Assembly: GCF_027923705.1 (NCBI RefSeq)
Contig: NZ_AP026442.1
Coordinates: 1,364,001 to 1,428,000, forward strand
DNA from: Cellulomonas sp. NTE-D12
Lineage (GTDB): Bacteria > Actinomycetota > Actinomycetes > Actinomycetales > Cellulomonadaceae
Direction: 5' to 3'
DNA: 64,000 bases
Part shown: positions 24,598 through 34,631 of the stretch, one piece after another
How positions within the stretch are numbered: the stretch's first letter is position 1
Layout: each line of letters starts with the position of its first letter
The notes under the pieces: model-generated
The model's input: the letters and a program-made list of their open reading frames with translations, nothing else
Told to the model about the DNA's origin: nothing
Databases searched by the model: none
Program-made: the position numbers and the translations under genes

Positions 24598-27500
24598 ATG
24601 AACCCGAGCACCACCCCGCGCACCCCCGCGGAACCGGGCCTCGACGGCCCCGTGTCGGAGGCGCTGCTGCGGCTCGGGCGCCATTTGCGCCGTGGTGAGG
24701 TGTCGGCCGACCTGCGCACCCTGAGCAAGGTGGGCGGGCGGGACGCCGACGAGTTCTACCGGGACCGCTGGAGCCACGACAAGGTGGTCCGCTCCACCCA
24801 CGGGGTCAACTGCACCGGCTCGTGCTCCTGGAAGGTCTACGTCAAGGACGGGATCATCACCTGGGAGGCGCAGCAGACCGACTACCCGTCGGTCGGTCCC
24901 GACCGGCCCGAGTACGAGCCGCGCGGCTGCCCCCGCGGCGCGGCGTTCAGCTGGTACACGTACTCGCCCACCCGGATCCGCTACCCGTACGTCCGCGGCC
25001 TGCTGCTGGAGATGTACCGGGAGGAGCGCCGCCGCACCGGTGACCCCGTGGCGGCCTGGGCGGCCATCGTCGACGACCCCGAGAAGGCTCGTCGGTACAA
25101 GAGCGCCCGCGGCAAGGGGGGACTGGTGCGGGCGTCCTGGGAGGAGGCCGTCGAGATCGTCGCCGCCGCCCAGGTGCACACCATCGCCAGGTACGGGCCG
25201 GACCGGGTGGCGGGCTTCTCGCCGATCCCCGCGATGTCGCAGGTGTCCCACGGCGTGGGGGCCCGGTACCACGAGCTGATCGGCGCGCCGATGCTGTCGT
25301 TCTACGACTGGTACGCCGACCTGCCGGTCGCCTCGCCGCAGGTGTTCGGCGACCAGACCGACGTGCCGGAGTCGGGGGACTGGTGGGACGCCGGCTACCT
25401 GATCATGTGGGGCTCCAACGTCCCGGTGACCCGGACGCCGGACGCGCACTGGATGACGGAGGCGCGCTACCGCGGCCAGAAGGTGGTCGTCGTCTCGCCG
25501 GACTACGCCGACAACGTGAAGTTCGCCGACGAGTGGCTGGCGGCCCAGCCGGGCACGGACGGCGCCCTGGCGATGGCCATGGGCCACGTGACGTTGCGGG
25601 AGTTCTTCATCGAGCGGCAGGTGCCGTACTTCGACTCCTACGTGAAGCGGTACACGGACCTGGCGTTCCTGGTGCGCTTGGAGGAGCGCGACGGCGCCTA
25701 CGTCCCCGGCAAGTTCCTGACGGCGGCGGACCTGCCCGGCGCCGAGGCGCGCAGCCAGAACGCCGCGTTCAAGACCGTCCTGGTCGACCGCGCCACCGGC
25801 TTGCCCGTGGTCCCGGCCGGCTCGCTCGGGTTCCACTACGGGGACGACGGAGCCGGACGGTGGAACCTCGACCTCGGCGAGGTCGACCCGCTGCTGAGCC
25901 TGTCCGACGAGGGTCCGCTCGGCGCCCCGACGAACGGCCCCGGGGAGGTCGTGCCCGTGGAGGTCGACCTGCCGCGGTTCGACACGCTGGACGGCGCGCC
26001 GGGCACGCTGCGCCGCGGCGTGCCCGCTCGGCGGATCGCGGGCCACCTGGTCACCACGGTGTTCGACCTGCTGCTCGCCCAGTACGGCGTGGGCCGGCCG
26101 GGCCTGCCCGGCAGCTGGCCCACGGGCTACGACGACGCCGAGCAGGTCGGCACGCCGGCCTGGCAGGAGCAGTTCACCGGGGTACCGGCGGAGAAGGCGG
26201 CGCGCATCGGCCGCGAGTTCGCGGCGAACGCGGAGGAGTCACGCGGCCGCTCGATGATCATCATGGGAGCCGGGACCAACCACTGGTTCCACTCCGACAC
26301 GATCTACCGCACGTTCCTCACCCTGACCATGCTGACCGGCTGCCAGGGGGTCAACGGCGGCGGCTGGGCGCACTACGTGGGCCAGGAGAAGGTCCGCCCG
26401 CTCACCGGGTACACCACCTACGCGATGGCGCTGGACTGGGCCCGGCCGCCGCGCACGATGATCCAGACGGCCTACTGGTACCTGCACACCGACCAGTTCC
26501 GGTACGACCCGTTCTCTGCGGACGCGCTGTCGTCGGCCACAGGCACGGGGCTCCTCGCGGGGCTGAGCACCGCGGACGTGATCGCCAAGACGGCCCGGAT
26601 GGGCTGGATGCCGTCCTACCCGACCTTCGACCGCAGCCCGCTGACGCTCGCGGACGACGCGGAGGCGGCGGGTCTGCCGCTGGACGAGTACGTGCCGCGC
26701 GAGCTCACCGAGGGTCGGCTCCGGTTCGCCGCGGAGGACCCCGACGCGCCGGAGAACTTCCCGCGGGTGCTCACGGTGTGGCGGGCCAACCTGCTGGGCA
26801 GCTCGGCCAAGGGCAACGAGTACTTCCTCAAGCACCTGCTGGGCACCGACTCGAACCTGCGGGCGCAGGAGGCGCCGCCCGACCGGCGGCCGCGGGACGT
26901 CGTCTGGCACGACGAGGCCCCCACCGGGAAGCTCGACCTGCTGCTCTCGCTGGACTTCCGGATGACCAGCACCACGGTGTTCTCCGACGTCGTCCTGCCG
27001 GCGGCCACGTGGTACGAGAAGCACGACCTCAACACCACGGACATGCACCCGTTCGTCAACTCGTTCAGCCCGGCGATCGCGCCGCCGTGGCAGAGCCGGA
27101 CCGACTTCGACATCTTCCAGACGCTCGCGCGCACCTTCAGCAGCCTGGCGGGTCCGCGGCTGGGGGTGCGACGAGACGTGGTGGCGGTGCCGTTCACCCA
27201 CGACACCCCGGACGAGCTGCTCAACCCGGGCGGTGTCGTGCGGGACTGGAAGGACGGCGAGTGCGACCCGGTCCCGGGTGTGAGCATGCCGAAGCTCGTC
27301 GTCGTCGAACGGGACTACGGCGCCGTCGCGGCGAAGATGGCGACCCTCGGACCGCTCGTCGACACGCTGGGTGCGACCACCAAGGGCGTGACGTTCGACG
27401 TCCGCGAGGAGGTCGAGTACCTCGCGCGCAAGAACGGCGTCGCCCGGAACACCGGGGGCAGCGTGGTGGAGGGGCGTCCGCTGCTGGCACGCGACGTGCA

Positions 27501-28353
27501 GGCGTGCGAGGCGATCCTCGCGCTGTCCGGCACCACCAACGGCCGGCTGGCCGTGCAGGGCTTCCACACCCTGGAGAAGCGCACCGGCACGCAGATGGCC
27601 GACCTCGCCGCCGAGCAGGAGGGCAAGCAGGTCACCTTCGCCGACACGCAGAGCCGCCCGGCGACCGTGATCACCTCGCCGGAGTGGTCCGGCACCGAGG
27701 CGCACGGCCGCCGGTACTCGCCGTTCACGATCAACGTGGAACGGCTCAAGCCCTGGCACACGCTGACCGGCCGGCAGCACTTCTACCTCGATCACGACTG
27801 GATGACGGAGCTGGGCGAGGGCCTGCCGGTGTTCCGGCCGCCGCTGGACATGCGCGAGCTCTTCGGGGAGCCGGAGATCGGCTCGATGGGCGAGCTCGGC
27901 GTGACGGTGCGTTACCTGACGCCGCACAACAAGTGGTCGATCCACTCCGAGTACCAGGACAACCTGCTGATGCTCACCCTGTCCCGTGGCGGGCCCACCA
28001 TCTGGATGAGCGACGTGGACGCCGCGAAGGTGGGGGTGCGGGACAACGACTGGATCGAGGCGGTCAACCGCAACGGCGTGGTCGTCGCCCGGGCAGTCGT
28101 CTCGCACCGGATGCCCGAGGGGACCGTGTACATGTACCACGCGCAGGACCGGCTGATCGACGTCCCCTTGACGGAGACGACCGGCCGCCGCGGCGGCATC
28201 CACAACTCCCTGACCAGGCTGCTCATCAAACCGAGCCACCTCATCGGCGGGTACGCGCAGCTGTCCTACGCCTTCAACTACCTGGGCCCCACCGGGAACC
28301 AGCGCGACGAGGTCACCGTCATCCGCCGCCGTTCCCAGGAGGTGCAGTACTGA
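24598..28353 (+). CDS. narG: Respiratory nitrate reductase, alpha subunit
   Basis: The molybdenum bis-MGD catalytic subunit (1251 residues) of membrane-bound NarGHI, which reduces nitrate to nitrite on the cytoplasmic face. The FS0 [4Fe-4S] site reads STHGVNCTGSCSWK with the usual His first ligand and the final Cys in GCPRG. The Mo-ligand Asp region DWYADLPVASPQVFGDQTD (about residues 239-257) is conserved. The C-terminal dinucleotide-binding domain is complete. The length is typical. Start ATG 24598 has AAGGAG 5 nt upstream. narH starts inside the stop codon (TGATG), so translation is coupled. Confidence 0.98.
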   Translation: MNPSTTPRTPAEPGLDGPVSEALLRLGRHLRRGEVSADLRTLSKVGGRDADEFYRDRWSHDKVVRSTHGVNCTGSCSWKVYVKDGIITWEAQQTDYPSVGPDRPEYEPRGCPRGAAFSWYTYSPTRIRYPYVRGLLLEMYREERRRTGDPVAAWAAIVDDPEKARRYKSARGKGGLVRASWEEAVEIVAAAQVHTIARYGPDRVAGFSPIPAMSQVSHGVGARYHELIGAPMLSFYDWYADLPVASPQVFGDQTDVPESGDWWDAGYLIMWGSNVPVTRTPDAHWMTEARYRGQKVVVVSPDYADNVKFADEWLAAQPGTDGALAMAMGHVTLREFFIERQVPYFDSYVKRYTDLAFLVRLEERDGAYVPGKFLTAADLPGAEARSQNAAFKTVLVDRATGLPVVPAGSLGFHYGDDGAGRWNLDLGEVDPLLSLSDEGPLGAPTNGPGEVVPVEVDLPRFDTLDGAPGTLRRGVPARRIAGHLVTTVFDLLLAQYGVGRPGLPGSWPTGYDDAEQVGTPAWQEQFTGVPAEKAARIGREFAANAEESRGRSMIIMGAGTNHWFHSDTIYRTFLTLTMLTGCQGVNGGGWAHYVGQEKVRPLTGYTTYAMALDWARPPRTMIQTAYWYLHTDQFRYDPFSADALSSATGTGLLAGLSTADVIAKTARMGWMPSYPTFDRSPLTLADDAEAAGLPLDEYVPRELTEGRLRFAAEDPDAPENFPRVLTVWRANLLGSSAKGNEYFLKHLLGTDSNLRAQEAPPDRRPRDVVWHDEAPTGKLDLLLSLDFRMTSTTVFSDVVLPAATWYEKHDLNTTDMHPFVNSFSPAIAPPWQSRTDFDIFQTLARTFSSLAGPRLGVRRDVVAVPFTHDTPDELLNPGGVVRDWKDGECDPVPGVSMPKLVVVERDYGAVAAKMATLGPLVDTLGATTKGVTFDVREEVEYLARKNGVARNTGGSVVEGRPLLARDVQACEAILALSGTTNGRLAVQGFHTLEKRTGTQMADLAAEQEGKQVTFADTQSRPATVITSPEWSGTEAHGRRYSPFTINVERLKPWHTLTGRQHFYLDHDWMTELGEGLPVFRPPLDMRELFGEPEIGSMGELGVTVRYLTPHNKWSIHSEYQDNLLMLTLSRGGPTIWMSDVDAAKVGVRDNDWIEAVNRNGVVVARAVVSHRMPEGTVYMYHAQDRLIDVPLTETTGRRGGIHNSLTRLLIKPSHLIGGYAQLSYAFNYLGPTGNQRDEVTVIRRRSQEVQY

Positions 28354-30107
28354 TGCGCGTCATGGCTCAGATGTCGATGGTGATGAACCTGGACAAGTGC
28401 ATCGGCTGCCACACCTGCTCGGTCACCTGCAAGCAGGCGTGGACCAACCGCACCGGCGTGGAGTACGTCTGGTTCAACAACGTCGAGACCCGCCCCGGGC
28501 AGGGCTACCCACGCACCTACGAGGACCAGGAGCGCTGGCAGGGCGGCTGGCGCCTGAACCGGCGTGGCCGTCTGGAGCTCAAGGCGGGCAGCCGGGCGAA
28601 GAACCTGCTGAGCATCTTCGCCAGCCCCAAGCTGCCGTCGCTCGAGCAGTACTACGAGCCGTGGACGTACGACTACGAGAACCTGACGAACGCGCCCCTG
28701 CAGGAGCACACCCCGGTGGCGCGGCCGCTGTCGCTGCTCACGGGCGAGCCGACCAAGGTGCGCTGGAGCGCCAACTGGGACGACGACCTGGGGGGCGCCC
28801 CGGAGCTGACCAAGGACGACCCGGTGCTGGCCAAGGTCTCCGAGCAGGTCAAGCTCGAGTTCGAGCAGACGTTCATGTTCTACCTGCCGCGCATCTGCGA
28901 GCACTGCCTCAACCCGTCGTGCGCGGCGTCGTGCCCCTCCGGCGCGATCTACAAGCGGGCCGAGGACGGCATCGTGCTGGTGGACCAGGACCGCTGTCGC
29001 GGCTGGCGCAAGTGCGTCACCGGCTGCCCGTACAAGAAGGTCTACTTCAACCACCGCACCGGCAAGGCCGAGAAGTGCACGTTCTGCTTCCCGCGCATCG
29101 AGGTGGGCATCCCGACGGTGTGCTCGGAGACGTGCGTCGGCCGGCTGCGCTACATCGGGCTGGTGCTGTACGACGCCGACCGCGTGCTCGCGGCGGCCAG
29201 CGAGCCGGACGAGACCAAGCTGCTGGCTGCCCAGCGCTCGGTGTTCCTCGACCCGTTCGACCCGGACGTCATCCGCGAGGCGGAGCGCTCGGGCATCCCG
29301 CGGGACTGGATCGACGCCGCGCAGCGGTCGCCCATCTGGAAGCTGATCAGCACCTACGAGGTCGCGCTGCCCCTGCACCCGGAGTACCGGACCATGCCGA
29401 TGGTCTGGTACATCCCGCCGCTGTCGCCGGTGGTCGACGCGGTGCGGGAGACGGGGGAGGACGCCGAGGAGCGCGGCAACCTGTTCGCGGCCATCGACAC
29501 CTTGCGGATCCCGGTGGAGTACCTGGCGGGCCTGTTCACCGCCGGCGACCCCGAGCCGGTGACCGCGGTGCTGCGCAAGCTCGCCGCCATGCGGTCCTAC
29601 ATGCGCGACCTGTCCATGGGTCGCGAGGGCGACGCGTCCATCCCGGCGGCCGTCGGCATGGACGAGGGCACCATCCAGGAGATGTACCGCCTGCTGGCCA
29701 TCGCCAAGTACGACGAGCGGTACGTGATCCCGACGGCCCACGAGGAGCAGGCGCACGGCCTGGAGGAGCTGGCCACCGAGTGCAGCCTCGACTACGAGGG
29801 CGGTCCGGGGATGAACGAGTGGGGGCCGTTCGGCGAGGGGTCGGGCGGCACCACCCCGATCGCCGTTGAGAACTTCCACATGCTGCAGCAGCGGCAGACC
29901 ACCGACACCGTGGCCGATCCCGCGACCCGCAAGGCGCGGGTCAACCTCCTCAACTGGGACGGCAAGGGCGTGCCCGAGGGGCTGTTCCCGCCGTCCTCGC
30001 CGGAGGCGAGGCCGCGCGAGCCGGAGGGTCCCTCCGGCGAGGTCGACCCCCTGCCGTCGGGCGGCAGCGAAGCCGGTCCCACCGGCTCGGGAACGGAACC
30101 GCGGTGA
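28353..30107 (+). CDS. narH: Respiratory nitrate reductase, beta subunit
   Basis: The electron-transfer subunit (584 residues) with four Fe-S clusters linking NarI haems to NarG. Cysteine groups are CIGCHTCSVTC at the N-terminus, CEHCLNPSCAASC, CRGWRKCVTGC and CTFCFPRIE with CSETC. The Trp in CRGWRKC replaces a Cys and marks the [3Fe-4S] cluster, as in E. coli NarH. The C-terminal region is Pro/Gly/Ser-rich over about 35 residues. Its ATG overlaps the narG stop codon by one base, with AGGAGG 10 nt upstream. Confidence 0.98.
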   Translation: MRVMAQMSMVMNLDKCIGCHTCSVTCKQAWTNRTGVEYVWFNNVETRPGQGYPRTYEDQERWQGGWRLNRRGRLELKAGSRAKNLLSIFASPKLPSLEQYYEPWTYDYENLTNAPLQEHTPVARPLSLLTGEPTKVRWSANWDDDLGGAPELTKDDPVLAKVSEQVKLEFEQTFMFYLPRICEHCLNPSCAASCPSGAIYKRAEDGIVLVDQDRCRGWRKCVTGCPYKKVYFNHRTGKAEKCTFCFPRIEVGIPTVCSETCVGRLRYIGLVLYDADRVLAAASEPDETKLLAAQRSVFLDPFDPDVIREAERSGIPRDWIDAAQRSPIWKLISTYEVALPLHPEYRTMPMVWYIPPLSPVVDAVRETGEDAEERGNLFAAIDTLRIPVEYLAGLFTAGDPEPVTAVLRKLAAMRSYMRDLSMGREGDASIPAAVGMDEGTIQEMYRLLAIAKYDERYVIPTAHEEQAHGLEELATECSLDYEGGPGMNEWGPFGEGSGGTTPIAVENFHMLQQRQTTDTVADPATRKARVNLLNWDGKGVPEGLFPPSSPEARPREPEGPSGEVDPLPSGGSEAGPTGSGTEPR

Positions 30108-30766
30108 ACCGCGTCGCTCGGGCTGCGGCGGCGCACCGGCTCGCCACCCGGGAGCACGCTCTGACGTACCGGCTGGCCGCCCTGCTGCTGGAGTACCCGA
30201 CGCCAGACCTGCTCGGTCTGCTGCCGGACGTCCGGGCGTCGACCGACGAGCTGGCGCCCGGACTCGCGGCTCCGTTGCGGCGCCTGGTGGACCACCTGGT
30301 CGGCGCCCCGCTGCCGCGGCTGCAGGAGGAGTACGTCGAGACGTTCGACCTGCGGCGACGCTGCAGCCTCTACCTGACCTACTACGCCTACGGCGACACG
30401 CGGAAGCGTGGCGTCGCCCTCGTGGAGTTCAAGCAGGCCTACCGCGCGGCGGGTGCCGAGATCGAGGGCGACGAGCTGCCGGACCACCTGTGCGTGGTCC
30501 TCGAGTTCGCCGCCACCGCCGACGCCGAGTCGGGCATCCGCCTGCTGCTGGCCCACCGTGCCGGTCTCGAGCTGCTGCGCCTCGCGCTCGAGGAATCCCG
30601 CTCGCCCTACGCCGACGCGCTCGCCGCGGTGTGCGCGACGCTCCCGCCCCTGGGCGGTGACGAGCGCGAGGCGGTCGCCCGGCTCGCGGCGGAGGGCCCC
30701 CCGGGGGAGGAGGTCGGTCTCGAGCCGTTCATGCCGCCGCCGACGCCGATGGGAGCCCGCCGATGA
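30104..30766 (+). CDS. narJ: Nitrate reductase assembly chaperone (delta subunit)
   Basis: A NarJ/TorD-family chaperone of 220 residues that binds apo-NarG and assists insertion of the molybdenum cofactor and FS0; it is not part of the final enzyme. The conserved TFDLRRRCSLYLTYYAYGDTRKRG block is present (about residues 80-103). The GTG start overlaps the narH stop codon by 4 bp (GTGA), and narI starts inside its own stop codon, so all four nar genes are translationally coupled. Confidence 0.95.
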   Translation: MNRVARAAAAHRLATREHALTYRLAALLLEYPTPDLLGLLPDVRASTDELAPGLAAPLRRLVDHLVGAPLPRLQEEYVETFDLRRRCSLYLTYYAYGDTRKRGVALVEFKQAYRAAGAEIEGDELPDHLCVVLEFAATADAESGIRLLLAHRAGLELLRLALEESRSPYADALAAVCATLPPLGGDEREAVARLAAEGPPGEEVGLEPFMPPPTPMGARR

Positions 30767-31521
30767 GCACCAAGGACCTGCTGCTGTGGGTGGTGGTGCC
30801 GTACCTCTGCCTGGCGGTGTTCGTGCTGGGTCACGTCTGGCGGTACCGGTACGACAAGTTCGGCTGGACCACCCGCTCGTCGCAGCTCTACGAGTCCCGG
30901 CTGCTGCGCTGGGCCAGCCCCCTGTTCCACTTCGGCATCCTGTTCGTCTTCCTCGGGCACGTGATGGGTCTGGGCGTCCCGGAGTCGTGGACGTCGGCGG
31001 TGGGCATCAGCGAGACGGCGTACCACGTGATGGCCGTGGGGATCGGCGGCATCGCCGGTGTGTGCACGCTGGTCGGGATGGTGCTGCTGATCTACCGGCG
31101 GCGCACCGTCGGGCCGGTGTTCAGCGCGACCACCAAGATGGACAAGCTGATGTACGCCTGGCTCGCCGCGGTGGTCCTGCTGGGGCTCTGGAACACGGCC
31201 GCCGGGTCGGCGCTCAAGCTCGGCGGTGAGTACGACTACCGCCTGGGCGTGTCGGTGTGGTTCCGCGGCATCTTCTACGGGCACCTCCACCCGGAGCTGA
31301 TGGCGCACGCGCCGATCGGCTTCCAGCTGCACGGACTGCTCGCGTTCGGCCTGTTCGCGCTGTGGCCGTTCACCCGGCTGGTGCACGTGTTCAGCGCCCC
31401 CGTCGGGTACCTGTGGCGACCGTACGTCGTCTACCGCTCGCGCAGCCCACGGCTCGGGGCGGAGCCGCCGCGGCGCGGGTGGGAGCGGGTGGAACGGCCG
31501 CGGAGCGGCGCACGCCGCTGA
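30763..31521 (+). CDS. narI: Respiratory nitrate reductase, gamma subunit
   Basis: The di-haem b membrane subunit (252 residues) with five hydrophobic helices that oxidises menaquinol and passes electrons to NarH. Haem-ligand histidines are visible in PLFHFGILFVFLGHVMG and IGFQLHGLLAFGLFALWPFTRLVH. A basic C-terminal tail of about 35 residues follows the last helix. ATG 30763 overlaps the narJ stop codon. No narK transporter or nitrite reductase gene follows in this window. Confidence 0.96.
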   Translation: MSTKDLLLWVVVPYLCLAVFVLGHVWRYRYDKFGWTTRSSQLYESRLLRWASPLFHFGILFVFLGHVMGLGVPESWTSAVGISETAYHVMAVGIGGIAGVCTLVGMVLLIYRRRTVGPVFSATTKMDKLMYAWLAAVVLLGLWNTAAGSALKLGGEYDYRLGVSVWFRGIFYGHLHPELMAHAPIGFQLHGLLAFGLFALWPFTRLVHVFSAPVGYLWRPYVVYRSRSPRLGAEPPRRGWERVERPRSGARR

Positions 31522-31567
31522 GCGCGGCAGCAGTGCGGCTCGTCGCGGACGGCGGCAGGATCGGGCG

Positions 31568-32074
31568 ATGCGACTGGTGCTGCTCGCGGACACGCACGTC
31601 CCGGCCCGGGCGCGCGACCTGCCGCCCGTCGTGTGGGCAGCGGTCGACGCGGCGGACGTGGTGGTCCACGCCGGCGACTGGATCTCCGAGGAGCTCTACG
31701 CCGCGCTCGCCTCGCGGGCTGTGCAGCTGGTCGGCTGCGCGGGCAACAACGACTCGGTGGCGCTGACCAGGCTGCTGCCCACGGTCGCGACGGTCGAGCT
31801 GGGCGGCGTCCGTCTCGGGGTGGTGCACCAGACCGGACCGGCGACCGGCCGCGAGGCGCGCTGCGACCGGGACCACCCCGGCCTGGACGTGCTCGTCTTC
31901 GGCCACAGCCACATCCCGTGGGACTCGCGCACACCTGCCGGGATGCGGCTGCTCAACCCCGGCTCACCGACGGACCGGCGGCGTCAGCCGTTCGCGACGT
32001 TCGTGACGGCGCGGGTGCGTGACGGTGCGCTGCACACCGTGGAGCTCCAGCGGGTCGACCCGTCCTGGCGCTGA
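31568..32074 (+). CDS. YfcE/MJ0936-type metallophosphoesterase
   Basis: A small calcineurin-like phosphoesterase of 168 residues. The metal-binding motifs occur in order: DTH near the N-terminus, HAGDW, GNND and GHSHIP. The family contains phosphodiesterases of uncertain physiological substrate. The N-terminus MRLVLLADTHVP is typical and fixes the start at 31568. A CAGGAT hexamer ends 6 nt before the ATG, suggesting a leaderless message independent of the nar operon. It converges on the GGDEF-EAL gene. Confidence 0.9.
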   Translation: MRLVLLADTHVPARARDLPPVVWAAVDAADVVVHAGDWISEELYAALASRAVQLVGCAGNNDSVALTRLLPTVATVELGGVRLGVVHQTGPATGREARCDRDHPGLDVLVFGHSHIPWDSRTPAGMRLLNPGSPTDRRRQPFATFVTARVRDGALHTVELQRVDPSWR

Positions 32075-32164
32075 GCGGGGTCCGCGCCCGGGGGACGACG
32101 TGTCAGCGCGCGCCGGACCGCCCACCGTCCTCCGCCCGGCGGGGCCGCTCGGGGTGGCCCGCTG

Positions 32165-34465
32165 CTACGGCGTCGGGCGGCCCGGCGAGGGTACGCGGAG
32201 GCTGCGCCCGGCCGGTGGTCCGGACGACGCGGTCGCGCGCCCGCCGGTGTGCGCACCGTGGCTGCGCAGGTAGTCCTCCACGGCGCCGGCCGGCTGCGCC
32301 CGGGCGAACAGGAAGCCCTGTACGTAGGGGATGTCGAGCTGCTGGAGCGCCACCAGCTGCCCGGCCCGCTCGACACCCTCGGCGACGAGCACGAGCCCCA
32401 GGGAGCGGGCGAGCGCCGTGACCGCCGCCAGCAGGGGTGAGGGCTGCGTGTCGACGGAGTTGATCAGGCTGCTGTCCAGCTTGAGCACCGAGACGGGGAA
32501 CCGCTCGAGGTAGTTCAGGGCGGAGTAGCCGGTGCCGAAGTCGTCGATCGCCAGCTCCACGCCCGCTGCCGTCAGCTCCGTCAGCGCAGCGGTCAGCTCG
32601 GCGCCACCCGGTACCGCGGTCTGCTCGGTGATCTCGATGGTCAGCTGGCTGGGCAGCACGCCGGCGCTCGCGACGTGGTCGAGCACATGGGTGACCAGGT
32701 CGGAGCGGCTGAGCGAGGCCGCCGTCATGTTGACGGCGACCCGGACGGACCGGAACGCGGGGTCGGCGTCGCACCAGGTGGCCAGCTGACGAAGCGCCGT
32801 GGCGAGGACCAGCTCGTCGAGGTCCGCAGAGAGGCCCGCGTGCTCAGCGGCGGGGAGGAACTGACCGGGCAGCAGCGGACCTCGGCTGGGGTGCCGCCAC
32901 CGCACCAGCGCCTCGACGGACCGCAGGCCGGCGCCGTCGACCGCCACGACCGGCTGGTAGGCGACCCAGAGCCCGCCGGACTCCGGGTGGCGCAGCGCGT
33001 GGTCCAGCTGGCCGGCGAGCTCGCGCTGCCCGAGCACCTGGTCGCGCAGCTCCCGGCTGTAGACGCGGTAGGTCGCTCGGCCCGCGTCCTTGGCGGCGTA
33101 CATCGCGATGTCCGCGTCCACCTGCAGCCGTTCGAGGGTCTGGACGTCGGGGGAGATCACCACACCGACGCTCGCCGACACCCGCAGCGGGAGGCCCTCC
33201 AGGACGAAGGGCTCGGCGAACACCGAGAGGATCTGGCCGCCGATCCGGTCTGCGTGCGCCGTCGCGTCGGCGTCGGTCCCGACGGCCAGGACGCCGAACT
33301 CGTCGCCGCCGAACCGGGCGACGAGGAGTCCTGCCGGAAGCGCAGTGGTCAGCCGGTCGGCCACCTGGACCAGCAGGGCGTCGCCCACCGTGTGCCCGTA
33401 CGTGTCGTTGATCGCCTTGAAGTCGTCCAGGTCGAGCAGCGCGAGCAGCGCCGTCACGCCGTGCGGCAGGTGCGCCGACCGTGCCAGCTCGTTGCGGAAC
33501 CGCCGGAGGTTGGCCAGGCCGGTCAGGGCGTCGTGCAGGCTGGCCCGCTCGCTGCGGGCGAGCAGGTCGATCGCGCGGGACATCGCCAGCAGGAAGAGCA
33601 CGAGACCGGCGGCCGCGGCGAGCCAGAGGTCCAGGTGCAGCGTGCCCAGCACCGCCCCGAGGCACAGCGCCGGCACGACAGCTCCTGCGGGCAGCAGCAT
33701 CAGGAGGCCGGGGACCCGTGAGGGCGCGACGCCCGCGGAGGGCAGCCCGACCTTGGTCATCGACGGGTGCACCGCAGCGAGGCCCAGCGCCAGGTAGGAG
33801 GTGTAGGCGAAGCCGTCCCACCGCGAGCCGGGGTGGTACTGACCGCCGATGGTCGCCAGCCCGACGACGGTGTCGGACGCGACCGCGCAGCACAGCGCCG
33901 CGACCAGGACACCGAGGGACACGCTGCGTCGTGGGCCGCGGTCGCGCAGCCGCAGCAGCAGCGCGAAGAGTGCGAGGTCGAGGGTGGGCAGCGCGGCGGC
34001 GGACGTGATCGCGGCCCCGGTGGCCCCGGCGTCGACGTAGGGCTGGACCAGGAACTGGTAGCCGAGCGTCGCCAGCGTGACCAGGCCGATCGCGCTGTCC
34101 AACCAGGCCAGGCGGTCGCGCTCGGCCGGCGCCGGAGGGGTGAAGCCGAGGATCGCGACACCGACCGCCAGCGAGCCGATGTCGAAGCCGAGAGACACGG
34201 CCGACGTGATGGCCTGCTCGTGCACCTGCACCGCGGAGCCGATCGCGGCCGAGACGAGCGCGAACGCCAGCAGCAGCCACGCCCGTGGCCGTGCCGGACC
34301 GCGCAACCCCACGGACAGGATGACGGTCACCGCCGCGGCCAGCGGAGCGACGACCAGCAGCCACAGCCGCACGTGGGCACCGGCCAGGGCGAAGGCGACG
34401 ACCCCGACGACCGCCACACCGGCGGCCACCACGAACGGAGACGGGGTTCGATGCATCGCCGTCAT
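32165..34465 (-). CDS. Membrane-bound GGDEF-EAL cyclic-di-GMP enzyme
   Basis: About 766 residues: an N-terminal membrane sensor with 8-10 hydrophobic helices (about residues 10-285), a GGDEF domain with intact active site RFGGDEF, and a C-terminal EAL domain. The EAL domain keeps EALVRWRHP, the metal and catalytic residues in NMTAAS, EITEQT, IDDFGTGYS, LKLDSSL, AEGVE and the QGF motif. Both synthase and phosphodiesterase activities could be functional. The start is uncertain: ATG 34465 is chosen, ATG 34513 is possible. An Arg/Ser/Pro-rich tail follows the EAL domain. Confidence 0.9.
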   Translation of the reverse strand: MTAMHRTPSPFVVAAGVAVVGVVAFALAGAHVRLWLLVVAPLAAAVTVILSVGLRGPARPRAWLLLAFALVSAAIGSAVQVHEQAITSAVSLGFDIGSLAVGVAILGFTPPAPAERDRLAWLDSAIGLVTLATLGYQFLVQPYVDAGATGAAITSAAALPTLDLALFALLLRLRDRGPRRSVSLGVLVAALCCAVASDTVVGLATIGGQYHPGSRWDGFAYTSYLALGLAAVHPSMTKVGLPSAGVAPSRVPGLLMLLPAGAVVPALCLGAVLGTLHLDLWLAAAAGLVLFLLAMSRAIDLLARSERASLHDALTGLANLRRFRNELARSAHLPHGVTALLALLDLDDFKAINDTYGHTVGDALLVQVADRLTTALPAGLLVARFGGDEFGVLAVGTDADATAHADRIGGQILSVFAEPFVLEGLPLRVSASVGVVISPDVQTLERLQVDADIAMYAAKDAGRATYRVYSRELRDQVLGQRELAGQLDHALRHPESGGLWVAYQPVVAVDGAGLRSVEALVRWRHPSRGPLLPGQFLPAAEHAGLSADLDELVLATALRQLATWCDADPAFRSVRVAVNMTAASLSRSDLVTHVLDHVASAGVLPSQLTIEITEQTAVPGGAELTAALTELTAAGVELAIDDFGTGYSALNYLERFPVSVLKLDSSLINSVDTQPSPLLAAVTALARSLGLVLVAEGVERAGQLVALQQLDIPYVQGFLFARAQPAGAVEDYLRSHGAHTGGRATASSGPPAGRSLRVPSPGRPTP

Positions 34466-34631
34466 CCAGGCCTCGCGCTCTCTGCCCACTCCGTCGCCCG
34501 GCGAGCGCCGCATCGCGCGCGGGTGGCACCCCCCCTATCGGCCTGAACCGGCGCACCGGAAGGACTCCATCGGGTGGTGCGGCTCACGGGCGCCTGATTC
34601 ACCCGGTGACCGCCCGCCTAGCATCGGCAGG

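Noticed and set aside
24598..31521. narGHJI as a possible horizontally acquired island
   Set aside because: GC content and codon use match the flanks, no tRNA or integrase borders it, and no direct repeats were found.
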